From: Microbacterium sp. p3-SID336
GTDB lineage: Bacteria; Actinomycetota; Actinomycetes; Actinomycetales; Microbacteriaceae
Length of the DNA: 20,689 nt
Direction: 5' to 3'
Assembly: GCF_025143365.1 (NCBI RefSeq)
Contig: NZ_JALXPE010000069.1
Location: 1 to 20,689, forward strand
Position numbers and translations under genes: made by a program. Below, piece after piece: positions 7,087-13,687 of the stretch. Numbering within the stretch: the first letter of the stretch is position 1; each line of letters opens with the position of its first letter. Below the pieces are notes generated by a model. It was not told the origin of the DNA. It made no database searches and saw only the letters and a list, made by a program, of their open reading frames with translations.

Positions 7087-8754
7087 TCAGCGCGCCAGCG
7101 GCACCTCGATGATCTGGCGGCCGCCATGCGGGGAGGTGAGCGCCTGATCGAGTGCGGTCCGCGTCGTCACGCGCTGGTACTCCCAGCCGTAGGCGAGCGC
7201 GAGGTGCTCCAGCCGCACCCCGTGCGGCGTGTAGAACACGCGGTCGAGCAGCGCGGGAGGAGCGGATGACGCCACCTCGAGGCCGTCGAAGATCGTGCCG
7301 CCGCCGTCGTTGCCGACGATGACCTGCAGCCGGGGCTCCGGCTCGCCCGGCGGGAGCAGCAGCGCACCGACGTCGTGCAGGAAGGCGAGGTCGCCGAGGA
7401 GCACTCTGGTCACGCCGGGAGCGCCCGCCGCCTGGCTCGCGGCCGCGATGCCGGTGGCCGTGGCGATCGTGCCGTCGATGCCTGCGAGGCCGCGGTTGGC
7501 GTGCACGGGGACCTTCTTGCCCGCGAGCACCTCGTCGGCGACGCGCACCAGTCGCGAGGATCCGAACATCAGACGGTCGTGCGGCCAGGTGGCCCGCCAC
7601 ACCGCGTCCACGAGACGCGCGCGGTCGAGCGGTCGCCGCACCGCGTCCAGCTCTGCCCTCACGGCCTCCCGCCGCGCGGCGAAGTCGGTGGAGGCGAGAC
7701 CCGCCGTGTCCGGTGCGTGCTCGCTCAGATCGACGGCCTCCGTGGCGGACGCCCGCATCCACTCGCCCAGCCAGCTGCGGTCGGGCTCGCCGGCGGCGAC
7801 CGTGACCGCGGCCACGGCGTGCGTCCGGTGGTTCAGGTCGAGCTCCTCGCCGCCGTGACGCACCGCCACGACCTCCACGTCAGCGCGCGCGAGCAGCCGT
7901 GCGGCCTCGCGGCTGAGCGTGGGATGGCCGAGCACGACGACCCGCTCGATGCGGCCGCCGAGGTCGTCGCGAGCCAGCAGCCGCCGGTACCCGTGCACGA
8001 GCTGTCGACCGAAGCGCGCACCGCTGACGATCTCCGCGACCAGGGGCCATCCGCCCGCGTGCGCGATCTCCTCCGCGACCGGTCCGGCATCGGCACCCGC
8101 GAGCACGATCGTGCGCGGACCGTGCGCGAGCAGATGGGGCTCGCGCGGCGGCGGCGACGGCAGCGCGCCCGGCTGCGGCGCGAGCGACGGCATCGCCCCG
8201 GAGAGCGGCTCCCGCGACGGCAGGTTAAGGTGGACCGGCCCTGCGACACCGGGGACCGCGTGGTCCGCGTCCTCCGCCCCGACCGCGATCGCGACGGCAC
8301 GGGCGGCGAGCCCCGCCCAGCCGCCGTCACCGGGGACGGGCGCGTCGATGCCCGCGCGCACCCAGGGGTGGAAGAGGCCCTCCTGGATCGTGGCCTGGTT
8401 GGCGCCGACGCCCCTCAGCTCCGGAGGGCGGTCGGCGGTGAGCAGCAGGAGCGGAACCCCGGAGTGGAACGCCTCCATGGCGGCAGGAAGCAGATTGGCC
8501 ACCGCGGTGCCACTCGTGCACACGACCGCCGCGGGGACGCCGCTCTCCCGGGAGAGACCCAGGGCCGTGAAGCCCGCGACGCGCTCGTCGATGCGGACGT
8601 GCACGCGCAGCAGCTCGTCCTCCGCGAGACCGGCCGCCACCAGCGCGAGCGCCTGGGAGCGGGACCCCGGAGAGATCACGACGTCGCGCACGCCGTTGGC
8701 GATCAGCTCGGCGAACAGGGACGCAGCCGCGTCCATCGCCGGAGACGCCGTCAC
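7087..8754 (-). CDS. menD: 2-succinyl-5-enolpyruvyl-6-hydroxy-3-cyclohexene-1-carboxylate synthase
   Basis: This 555-residue thiamine diphosphate enzyme joins 2-oxoglutarate (after decarboxylation) to isochorismate, the second step of menaquinone synthesis. The N-terminal domain has VISPGSRSQALALVA (about 26-40) and the catalytic glutamate in RIDERVAGF (E57), then CTSGTAVANLLPAAMEA and LLLLTADRPPELRGVGANQ. The C-terminal TPP-binding domain has GDLAFLHDVGALLL and VGNDGGGTIFDGLE, the Asp/Asn ligands for Mg-TPP. Length and motif order match MenD. The GTG at 8754 overlaps the upstream stop codon (GTGA), which indicates translational coupling. An alternative ATG lies six codons in. It works directly downstream of the divergently placed menF product. 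Confidence 0.95.
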   Translation of the reverse strand: MTASPAMDAAASLFAELIANGVRDVVISPGSRSQALALVAAGLAEDELLRVHVRIDERVAGFTALGLSRESGVPAAVVCTSGTAVANLLPAAMEAFHSGVPLLLLTADRPPELRGVGANQATIQEGLFHPWVRAGIDAPVPGDGGWAGLAARAVAIAVGAEDADHAVPGVAGPVHLNLPSREPLSGAMPSLAPQPGALPSPPPREPHLLAHGPRTIVLAGADAGPVAEEIAHAGGWPLVAEIVSGARFGRQLVHGYRRLLARDDLGGRIERVVVLGHPTLSREAARLLARADVEVVAVRHGGEELDLNHRTHAVAAVTVAAGEPDRSWLGEWMRASATEAVDLSEHAPDTAGLASTDFAARREAVRAELDAVRRPLDRARLVDAVWRATWPHDRLMFGSSRLVRVADEVLAGKKVPVHANRGLAGIDGTIATATGIAAASQAAGAPGVTRVLLGDLAFLHDVGALLLPPGEPEPRLQVIVGNDGGGTIFDGLEVASSAPPALLDRVFYTPHGVRLEHLALAYGWEYQRVTTRTALDQALTSPHGGRQIIEVPLAR

Positions 8755-9101
8755 GGGCGCGGGTCCGCGGCGGGCGGCTCGTCGGTCTCCTCGTCGAGGC
8801 GGGCGAGCTCCTCCTCCAGACGACGGATCCGCGCGTCCTGCTCGGCCTTGCTGATGCTGCGCAGGAAGGCGGGGTCGTCGTCCGGTGCGATCACCCGGGG
8901 AACGCCCTGGTCGTTCGCACGACGGCGGCCGATCGCGAACCACAGGATGCCGCCGATGACCGGGATGAGCACCACGATGGCGATCCAGGCGGCCTTGCGC
9001 ACGCCACGGTGCCGCGTCGGCGGCTGCACGGCGCAGTCGACGATGCTGAACACCCAGAACACGGCGGCGAGGAAGCCGCCGATGATCAGTAGTCTCGCCA
9101 C
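8751..9101 (-). CDS. Small membrane protein with PLDc_N-type domain
   Basis: This 116-residue protein has two membrane segments: about 3-24 (LLIIGGFLAAVFWVFSIVDC) and about 37-56 (AAWIAIVVLIPVIGGILWFAI), the latter ending in GRRR. The W-x(8)-P-x-(I/L)-G-x-(I/L)-W/Y-F-x-x-GR pattern is that of the phospholipase D N-terminal (PLDc_N) module found alone in many actinobacterial membrane proteins. The C-terminal half is charged and probably helical (EQDARIRRLEEELARLDEETDE), with coiled-coil character. No catalytic HKD motif is present, so lipase activity is not expected. The GTG start follows TACACT plus six bases. The stop overlaps the menD start, so it is the first gene of that operon. Function unknown. 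Confidence 0.85.
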   Translation of the reverse strand: MARLLIIGGFLAAVFWVFSIVDCAVQPPTRHRGVRKAAWIAIVVLIPVIGGILWFAIGRRRANDQGVPRVIAPDDDPAFLRSISKAEQDARIRRLEEELARLDEETDEPPAADPRP

Positions 9102-9107
9102 CCTTCC

Positions 9108-9113
9108 AGTGTA
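9108..9113 (-). promoter_or_regulatory. -10 box of the PLDc_N-menD-ppk2 operon, leaderless spacing
   Basis: TACACT plus six bases (GGAAGG) before the GTG at 9101. The GGAAGG would also serve as a very close Shine-Dalgarno, so the leaderless reading is less certain here. Confidence 0.5.
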
Positions 9114-9159
9114 GGCGCGTCGGGGGTCCAGCGGCTCCGGGGCGCAGAGGCGCCATTGC

Positions 9160-9165
9160 TAGACT
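9160..9165 (+). promoter_or_regulatory. -10 box of the small membrane protein / DsbA-like unit
   Basis: TAGACT lies nine bases before the ATG at 9175, slightly longer than the six seen elsewhere. A leaderless message or one with a leader of a few bases would result. Confidence 0.5.
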
Positions 9166-9174
9166 GCGCGGGAC

Positions 9175-9594
9175 ATGCTGCCCCTCGCGACCACCCGGAC
9201 CCCGCGAGCGCGCGCCGAGCGGATGCTGATCACCCGAGTGGTGATCGCGGTCGGCCTCGCGCTCCTCCTGGTCGTCGGCGCCTGGTCGACGGCGCACGGG
9301 CCCGGCGACACGCACGGGACGCTGTGCCTCGCCGCCGGGGTATCGGCGCCCGCGGATGCTCCGGATGCTCCCGCCGCCGTCGCCCCCGCAGACCCGGTCG
9401 ACGCGGACGCCGTGGTGTGCGCGGTCGCGGCGCTGTGCGGCGTCGCGCTGGCCCTGCTGCTGCACCGCCTCCTGGCACGACGCAGCCCCGGCCCCCTCGC
9501 ACTGCTCACGCGGGCCGCGGCGCCCCCGCGGGCGATGTGCCTCCGCTTCCCCTCCACGCCCTCCCTCACCGAGCTCTCCATCTCGCGCACCTGA
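9175..9594 (+). CDS. Small actinobacterial membrane protein, possibly DUF6153-like
   Basis: This 139-residue protein has two hydrophobic segments: about 17-38 (MLITRVVIAVGLALLLVVGAW) and about 77-98 (VVCAVAALCGVALALLLHRLL). They are separated by an Ala/Pro/Asp-rich loop with a Cys, probably outside the cell. The C-terminus ends PSLTELSISRT, which recalls the C-terminal signature of small DUF6153 proteins; this match is from memory and the His-rich segment usual in that family is weak. ATG at 9175 is chosen from the TAGACT box; ATG at 9223 is an alternative. It lies 69 bases before the DsbA-like gene in the same direction and may form one unit with it. Function unknown. Confidence 0.65.
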   Translation: MLPLATTRTPRARAERMLITRVVIAVGLALLLVVGAWSTAHGPGDTHGTLCLAAGVSAPADAPDAPAAVAPADPVDADAVVCAVAALCGVALALLLHRLLARRSPGPLALLTRAAAPPRAMCLRFPSTPSLTELSISRT

Positions 9595-9663
9595 CGTCGG
9601 AACGAGTGCACCGCCGCCGCCGCGGCCCCCCTCATCCGTCGTACCCGTGTGTCTGGAGAACCC

Positions 9664-10317
9664 ATGAAAACCTCTGTCAAGGCGACGCTGATCGCCATCG
9701 CCGTCGCCGTCGTCCTCGTCACCGCCGGCATCGTCTGGTCCATCGTGCAGCAGGGCCCCGAGGCCGACCCCGAGGCCGGGGAGAAGCTGCCGACCGTCCG
9801 CACCGACTCCCACGTGCTCGACGAGGGCGGGCCGGACGCGGTCACCGTCGTCGAGTTCCTCGACTTCGAGTGCGAGGCGTGCGGCGCGTTCTACCCGGTC
9901 GTGGAGGAGCTCCGCGAGAAGTACGCGGGAGACATCCGCTACGTCGTGCGCTACTTCCCCCTGCCCGGCCACGTGAACTCGACGCAGGCCGCCCTGGCCG
10001 CGGAAGCGGCGGCGCAGCAGGGTCGGTTCGAGGACATGTACCACCACCTGTTCGAGACCCAGACGCAGTGGGGCGAGCAGCCGGAGGAGACGCCGGCCGT
10101 GTTCCGGGCGTTCGCGGACGAGCTCGGCCTCGACCTCGACGCGTATGACGCCGCCGTCGCGGATCCGGCGACGCTCGCCCGCGTCGAACAGGACAAGCGG
10201 GACGGCGAGCGCCTGGCCGTCAACAGCACTCCGACGTTCTTCGTCGACGGCGAGATGGTGCAGCTGCAGGAGTGGGACGACCTGGAGCAGGCGATCGACG
10301 CCGCGCTCGGCCGCTGA
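9664..10317 (+). CDS. Membrane-anchored DsbA-like thioredoxin-fold protein
   Basis: This 217-residue protein has a single N-terminal membrane anchor (about 7-27) followed by an extracytoplasmic thioredoxin fold. The redox motif is FECEACGAFYP with Cys70-Glu-Ala-Cys73. The cis-proline loop is NSTPTFFVDG, and a helical insertion lies between them, as in DsbA and the Thioredoxin_4 group. It should form, reduce or isomerise disulfides in exported proteins. No partner oxidase (VKOR or DsbB) is encoded nearby. GGAGAACCC before the ATG at 9664 is a good ribosome binding site, unlike the leaderless starts around it, and supports it being the second gene of a transcript. A hairpin 13 bases after its stop ends the unit. 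Confidence 0.9.
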   Translation: MKTSVKATLIAIAVAVVLVTAGIVWSIVQQGPEADPEAGEKLPTVRTDSHVLDEGGPDAVTVVEFLDFECEACGAFYPVVEELREKYAGDIRYVVRYFPLPGHVNSTQAALAAEAAAQQGRFEDMYHHLFETQTQWGEQPEETPAVFRAFADELGLDLDAYDAAVADPATLARVEQDKRDGERLAVNSTPTFFVDGEMVQLQEWDDLEQAIDAALGR

Positions 10318-10330
10318 TCATGCTGGAATA

Positions 10331-10357
10331 CCCCGACCGGGGTGCCGCCGGTCGGGG
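10331..10357 (+). terminator. GC hairpin terminator after the DsbA-like gene
   Basis: A perfect 10-base inverted repeat, CCCCGACCGG and CCGGTCGGGG with a seven-base loop, lies 13 bases after the stop. No T-tract follows, as is common for putative actinobacterial terminators. It sits just upstream of the next -10 box, so it insulates the following gene. Confidence 0.6.
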
Positions 10358-10368
10358 GAGGCCGTCGC

Positions 10369-10374
10369 TACGCT
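10369..10374 (+). promoter_or_regulatory. -10 box of the rhomboid-like/DUF2156 gene, leaderless spacing
   Basis: TACGCT plus six bases (GGCCGC) leads into the ATG at 10381. The -35 region would fall on the terminator hairpin, and no consensus hexamer is seen there. Confidence 0.55.
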
Positions 10375-10380
10375 GGCCGC

Positions 10381-12459
10381 ATGTCAGAGGCTCCCGCCGC
10401 TCCCGTGCGCCCGCTGCTCGCCGTGCTCCGCCGCATCCCGGCGACCCTGACCATGGTCGCGCTGATCCTGATCGTCGGGGTCGTCTGGCAGGGCCTGTGG
10501 CGACCCTTCGAGGACTCCGACTTCTTCATCTCCGTCGCCTACGGGCTGCCGAATTTCACCCACGGTCTGTGGTGGACACCGGTCACCGGAACGTTCTTCG
10601 TGAACCAGCCCCTTGTCTACATCCCCACCATCGCCGGGTTCTGGGGGATGGCGTACTTGGAGTTCCACCGCGGCACCCGCGTCGCAGCCGCCTACTTCGC
10701 CATCGGCCAGCTCTTCGCGATCTACGCCACAGCTCTGTTCCTGATCCTCGCCACGGAGCTGCCGTGGAACTGGGCACTCATGCAGTCGAACGACCTCGAC
10801 GTCGGAGCCTCCGGAGGCACGATGGCGTGCATGGCCGCCGCGGTCGGGCTGTTCCGCCCGCCCTGGCGCGTGCGCGGCTGGCTCATCCTGCTCGGCTACG
10901 TGTTCATCCCCATGATGTTCTGGGGCAAGCTGGCCAACCTCGAGCACCTCGTGGCCGTGGTGCTGATCCTCGCCGTCGACCGCACCCTGCGGGTGTCGCG
11001 CACGACGGTCCGCGAGCAGCGGTTCATCGCCGTCATCGCGCTGATCGTGGTCGGAGCGATCGAGACGGTCGCGCTGGTCGTGCCCACGGACGGCCCCTTC
11101 GGCCCGACGGAGCCCGCGTCCGGGGGCTTCATCGACACTGCGATCGACCTCGCCGTGATCCTGCTGATCGCCAACGGTCTGCGCCGCGGACGGCGGTGGG
11201 CCTGGATTCTGGCTCTCTTCCTCGGCACCCTGAACGTGGTGACCGCCGGACTGATCGTCACGGCGATCGTGCTGTTCGACCTCTCCACGGTCGAGTCGTT
11301 CGCCAATGCGGAGACGGAGCTGGCTCTCGCGAGCGGCTTCATCTGGCTGCTCGTGCTCATCTACCTGATCGCCGTGCGCCGCGCGTTCCGCACTCGCCGG
11401 AAGAGCGTCCTCGGCCGCGAGCCGGTTCCCACCGTGGACGACATGAAGCGCGAGCTGCGCACGCACGGCGGCGGCACCCTGTCGTGGATGACCACCTGGG
11501 ACGGCAACGACTACGCCAGGGTGGACGGCGGCATCGTCGCGTACCAGCGTCGCAACGGCGTGGCCCTGGCCCTCGCCGACCCGATCGGTCCGGCGGATCG
11601 GCGTGCGGAAGCCGTCGTCGATTACATCCGCACCGTCGAGGCGGCCGGAGTGATCCCGTGCTTCTTCAGCGCCGACCATGCGACCCGCGCGGCAGTGCCT
11701 GCCACGTGGCGCAGCCTCGTCGTCGCCGACGACACCATCGTGGACCTTCCGGGGCTGGAGTTCACCGGCAAGCGGTGGAACACCGTGCGAACGTCGCTGA
11801 ACCGGGCGGGGCGCGAGGACATGACGTTCCGGCTGACGCACTTCAAACAGGAGACGTGGGGCGTGCAGCAGCAGCTCCGGGCGATCTCCGAGCAATGGGT
11901 GGGTGAGAAGGACCTCCCCGAGATGAGGTTCACCCTCGGCACGCTCGAGGAGGCGGAGGACCCCGAGGTCCGCCTGGCCCTGGCGATAGCGCCGAACGGC
12001 GACGTGGACGGCTTCCTCTCCTGGCTGCCCGTATACGGCGAGGGCGGGACCGTGCGCGGCTGGACACTCGACCTCATGCGCCGGAGGGAGGGCGGCTTCG
12101 GCCCGGTCATGGAGTTCCTGATCGGCTCCTCCGCCAAGCAGTTCTCCGAGGAGGGCGCGCAGATCATGTCGCTCTCCGGCGCCCCGTTGGCCCACGACTA
12201 TCCGCCGGGCGCCGGGATGCTCGCGGCGCTGAGCGAGCGCCTGGCCGAGGCGCTGGAGCCGGTGTACGGCTTCCGCTCGCTGCACCGCTTCAAGCAGAAG
12301 TTCCATCCGCGGTACGAGACCATGTACCTCCTCTTCCGGGACGAGAGCGACCTCACCCGGATCGGCGGCGCCCTGACCAGGGCATTCCTCCCCGATGCCT
12401 CGCTGCGGCAGTTCGCCGGCGCAGGGCTCGAACTGATACGGGGCGGCGACAAGGACTGA
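10381..12459 (+). CDS. Rhomboid-like membrane domain fused to MprF-type (DUF2156) lipid aminoacyltransferase domain
   Basis: This 692-residue protein has two parts. Residues about 20-345 are membrane helices. The first six resemble a rhomboid: a GMAYLEFHRGTR segment after helix 2, DVGASGG with Ser144 in the GxSG position, and KLANLEHLVAV with His189 in the last helix, so both members of a rhomboid Ser-His pair appear present. The oxyanion His/Asn in helix 2 is not evident. Residues about 355-690 match the C-terminal domain of lysylphosphatidylglycerol synthases: TLSWMTTWDGNDY, ADPIGP, KRWNTVRTSLNRA, LSGAPLA and the terminal FRSLHRFKQKFHPRYETMYLLF. That domain transfers an amino acid from aminoacyl-tRNA to phosphatidylglycerol, lowering surface charge and giving resistance to cationic peptides. 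The acceptor lipid and amino acid here are unknown. ATG start from the -10 box. A tRNA-like gene lies 37 bases beyond the stop. Confidence 0.85.
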   Translation: MSEAPAAPVRPLLAVLRRIPATLTMVALILIVGVVWQGLWRPFEDSDFFISVAYGLPNFTHGLWWTPVTGTFFVNQPLVYIPTIAGFWGMAYLEFHRGTRVAAAYFAIGQLFAIYATALFLILATELPWNWALMQSNDLDVGASGGTMACMAAAVGLFRPPWRVRGWLILLGYVFIPMMFWGKLANLEHLVAVVLILAVDRTLRVSRTTVREQRFIAVIALIVVGAIETVALVVPTDGPFGPTEPASGGFIDTAIDLAVILLIANGLRRGRRWAWILALFLGTLNVVTAGLIVTAIVLFDLSTVESFANAETELALASGFIWLLVLIYLIAVRRAFRTRRKSVLGREPVPTVDDMKRELRTHGGGTLSWMTTWDGNDYARVDGGIVAYQRRNGVALALADPIGPADRRAEAVVDYIRTVEAAGVIPCFFSADHATRAAVPATWRSLVVADDTIVDLPGLEFTGKRWNTVRTSLNRAGREDMTFRLTHFKQETWGVQQQLRAISEQWVGEKDLPEMRFTLGTLEEAEDPEVRLALAIAPNGDVDGFLSWLPVYGEGGTVRGWTLDLMRRREGGFGPVMEFLIGSSAKQFSEEGAQIMSLSGAPLAHDYPPGAGMLAALSERLAEALEPVYGFRSLHRFKQKFHPRYETMYLLFRDESDLTRIGGALTRAFLPDASLRQFAGAGLELIRGGDKD

Positions 12460-12496
12460 CAGCCGGGACGGCGACGCCCTCCCGCCCGTTCCTTCG

Positions 12497-12572
12497 TGGA
12501 CGCGACGGCGGGAGTCGAACCCGCAACGCCTCCGGATATGAGCCGGGGCCCGGGACCGCCCGGATCGCCGCG
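12497..12572 (-). tRNA. Non-canonical tRNA-like gene, anticodon CAT, CCA encoded
   Basis: On the minus strand a complete 76-nt cloverleaf can be drawn. Acceptor stem CGCGGCG pairs with CGTCGCG over seven pairs (one G-U), followed by discriminator T and an encoded CCA. The T arm is perfect: GCGGG, loop TTCGACT, CCCGC. The D arm is CCGG, loop GCGGTC, CCGG. The anticodon loop is CTCATAT on a CCGG/CCGG stem, then a C-A mismatch and one more C-G pair. Departures from the norm: A at position 8 instead of T, no A14, a six-base D loop, and U73. Initiator Met tRNA (C1-A72 mismatch, GGG/CCC anticodon stem) and normal elongator Met or Ile2 (A73) are poor matches. It is either a specialised tRNA or a decayed one; the intact stems favour function. 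Confidence 0.65.
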
Positions 12573-12581
12573 ATGGGGACG

Positions 12582-12587
12582 ACGTTA
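12582..12587 (-). promoter_or_regulatory. -10 box before the tRNA-like gene
   Basis: TAACGT on the minus strand ends nine bases before the first base of the acceptor stem, placing the start of transcription at or next to the mature 5' end. No clear -35. Read-through from the upstream regulator gene (stop at 12632) is an alternative source. Confidence 0.4.
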
Positions 12588-12631
12588 CCTGGCCGTGACC
12601 TCTGCCGCCAGGACGATTGCCTGGGATGACG

Positions 12632-13624
12632 CTATGAGTCTCCGGGCGACGCGTCCGGCTCCGCGTCCAGGGCGCGCAGCATCCGCTCCAGCGCCTCGCG
12701 CAGCTCGGAGCGATGCGGCTCGGGGAAGGTCGTCGTGTACTCGACGCCCGCGGGGATCCAGAGCAGCCCGTACATCGCCTCGCGCCAGTCGCCGCCGCCC
12801 ACGGGCCAGCGCGTGTGGTCGGGCCCCTCGGCCGTGGCGCCCTGCGCCCAGACGCCGAAGCGCTCCTGCATCGCGGCGAGCGGCAGCGCCATGACCGCGT
12901 CCGTCTCGATCTTCTGCGGCGACCACGAGGCGGCGACGAACACGCGCTCCTCCACCTCCTCCGCGGTGATGTCGCGGCGCGCGAAGAGGACCCTCGTGTG
13001 CTCCACCGCGACGATGCGGTCGACGCGGAAGGTGCGCCAGTCGTCCCGGTCGAGGTCCCAGCAGAGCAGGAACCAGCGCCGTCCGGCCGGGGCCAGTGCG
13101 TGCGGCTCCACGCGGCGCACGCTCTCCTCCCCCGCCCCGTCGACGTACCGGAGCCGCAGCCGCTCCCCGTCGCGCGTGGCCAGGGCGATGTCGCCGATGA
13201 CGGCCGGGGAGACCACGGGCGCATCGCCGATGCGCGGAGGTCGCACAGAGGCGGCGAGCGCGTTCACGCGCTGACGCAGCGGGGACGGCAGCACCTGCTC
13301 CAGCTTCGCGAGCGCCGTCAGCGTGACCTCCTCCCCGCCGACGACCTGCTGCGTGGCGGCGACGCGAAGACCGATCGCCATGGTGACGGCCTCGTCGTCC
13401 GTGAGCAGCAGCGGCGGCACCGCGCTCCCCGCCTCGAGCCGGTAGCCGCCGGCGGCCCCGGGGGTGGACTCGACGCGGTAGCCGAGCTCGCGCAGACGCT
13501 CGACGTCGCGGCGCACGGTGCGCTCCGTGACCCCGAGTCGTGCGGCCAGCTCCGTGCCCGGCCAATGCCGGTGCGTCTGCAGCAGATTGAGCAGGGCCAG
13601 CGCTCGAGACGTCGTGTCGGTCAT
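12632..13624 (-). CDS. WYL-domain transcriptional regulator (YafY type)
   Basis: This 330-residue protein has an N-terminal winged helix-turn-helix (about 5-62: SRALALLNLLQTHRHWPG, ELAARLGVTERTVRRDVERLRELGY), then a WYL domain (about 135-320). The core there reads RRWFLLCWDLDRDDWRTFRVDRI, with W-F-L in place of W-Y-L. Such regulators bind a small ligand and switch a neighbouring operon, here most likely the divergent ABC exporter. I place the start at ATG 13624, directly before the conserved TTSRALAL segment. An in-frame ATG at 13645 would add seven residues (MSDNLRS) and has a CATTCT -10-like box seven bases upstream, so it may be the true leaderless start. An inverted repeat abuts the promoter, suggesting autoregulation. 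Confidence 0.9.
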   Translation of the reverse strand: MTDTTSRALALLNLLQTHRHWPGTELAARLGVTERTVRRDVERLRELGYRVESTPGAAGGYRLEAGSAVPPLLLTDDEAVTMAIGLRVAATQQVVGGEEVTLTALAKLEQVLPSPLRQRVNALAASVRPPRIGDAPVVSPAVIGDIALATRDGERLRLRYVDGAGEESVRRVEPHALAPAGRRWFLLCWDLDRDDWRTFRVDRIVAVEHTRVLFARRDITAEEVEERVFVAASWSPQKIETDAVMALPLAAMQERFGVWAQGATAEGPDHTRWPVGGGDWREAMYGLLWIPAGVEYTTTFPEPHRSELREALERMLRALDAEPDASPGDS

Positions 13625-13646
13625 GGATCTAAGATTGTCAGACATC

Positions 13647-13665
13647 GCGGACAGAATGTGTCCGC
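13647..13665. promoter_or_regulatory. Inverted repeat, candidate operator for the WYL regulator
   Basis: GCGGACA and TGTCCGC, a perfect seven-base inverted repeat with a GAATG spacer, lie between the divergent regulator and ABC genes. It overlaps the CATTCT box that may serve the regulator, and ends nine bases before the exporter's TACGCT box, so one bound dimer could control both. Confidence 0.5.
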
Positions 13666-13674
13666 ATTGCTTTC

Positions 13675-13680
13675 TACGCT
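13675..13680 (+). promoter_or_regulatory. -10 box of the ABC exporter operon
   Basis: TACGCT plus seven bases (CTCGCAC) before the ATG at 13688; no ribosome binding site. The -35 position falls within the inverted repeat at 13647-13665. Confidence 0.5.
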
Positions 13681-13687
13681 CTCGCAC

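Noticed and set aside
8751..9101. Phospholipase D activity for the PLDc_N-type protein
   Set aside because: Only the N-terminal membrane module is present; no HKD catalytic motif exists.
12497..12572. The tRNA-like gene as an attachment site for an integrated element
   Set aside because: No integrase, no direct repeat of its 3' end seen, and the flanking genes look like ordinary chromosome.
12497..12572. Assignment of the tRNA-like gene as initiator or elongator tRNA-Met
   Set aside because: Acceptor stem has C1-G72, the anticodon stem is CCGG/CCGG and not GGG/CCC, and U73 replaces A73, so the CAT anticodon alone is not enough.
10384..13224. Very long minus-strand open frame opposite the rhomboid-like/DUF2156 gene
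   Set aside because: It runs through the tRNA-like gene and most of the WYL gene in another frame, and its composition is that of an antisense shadow.
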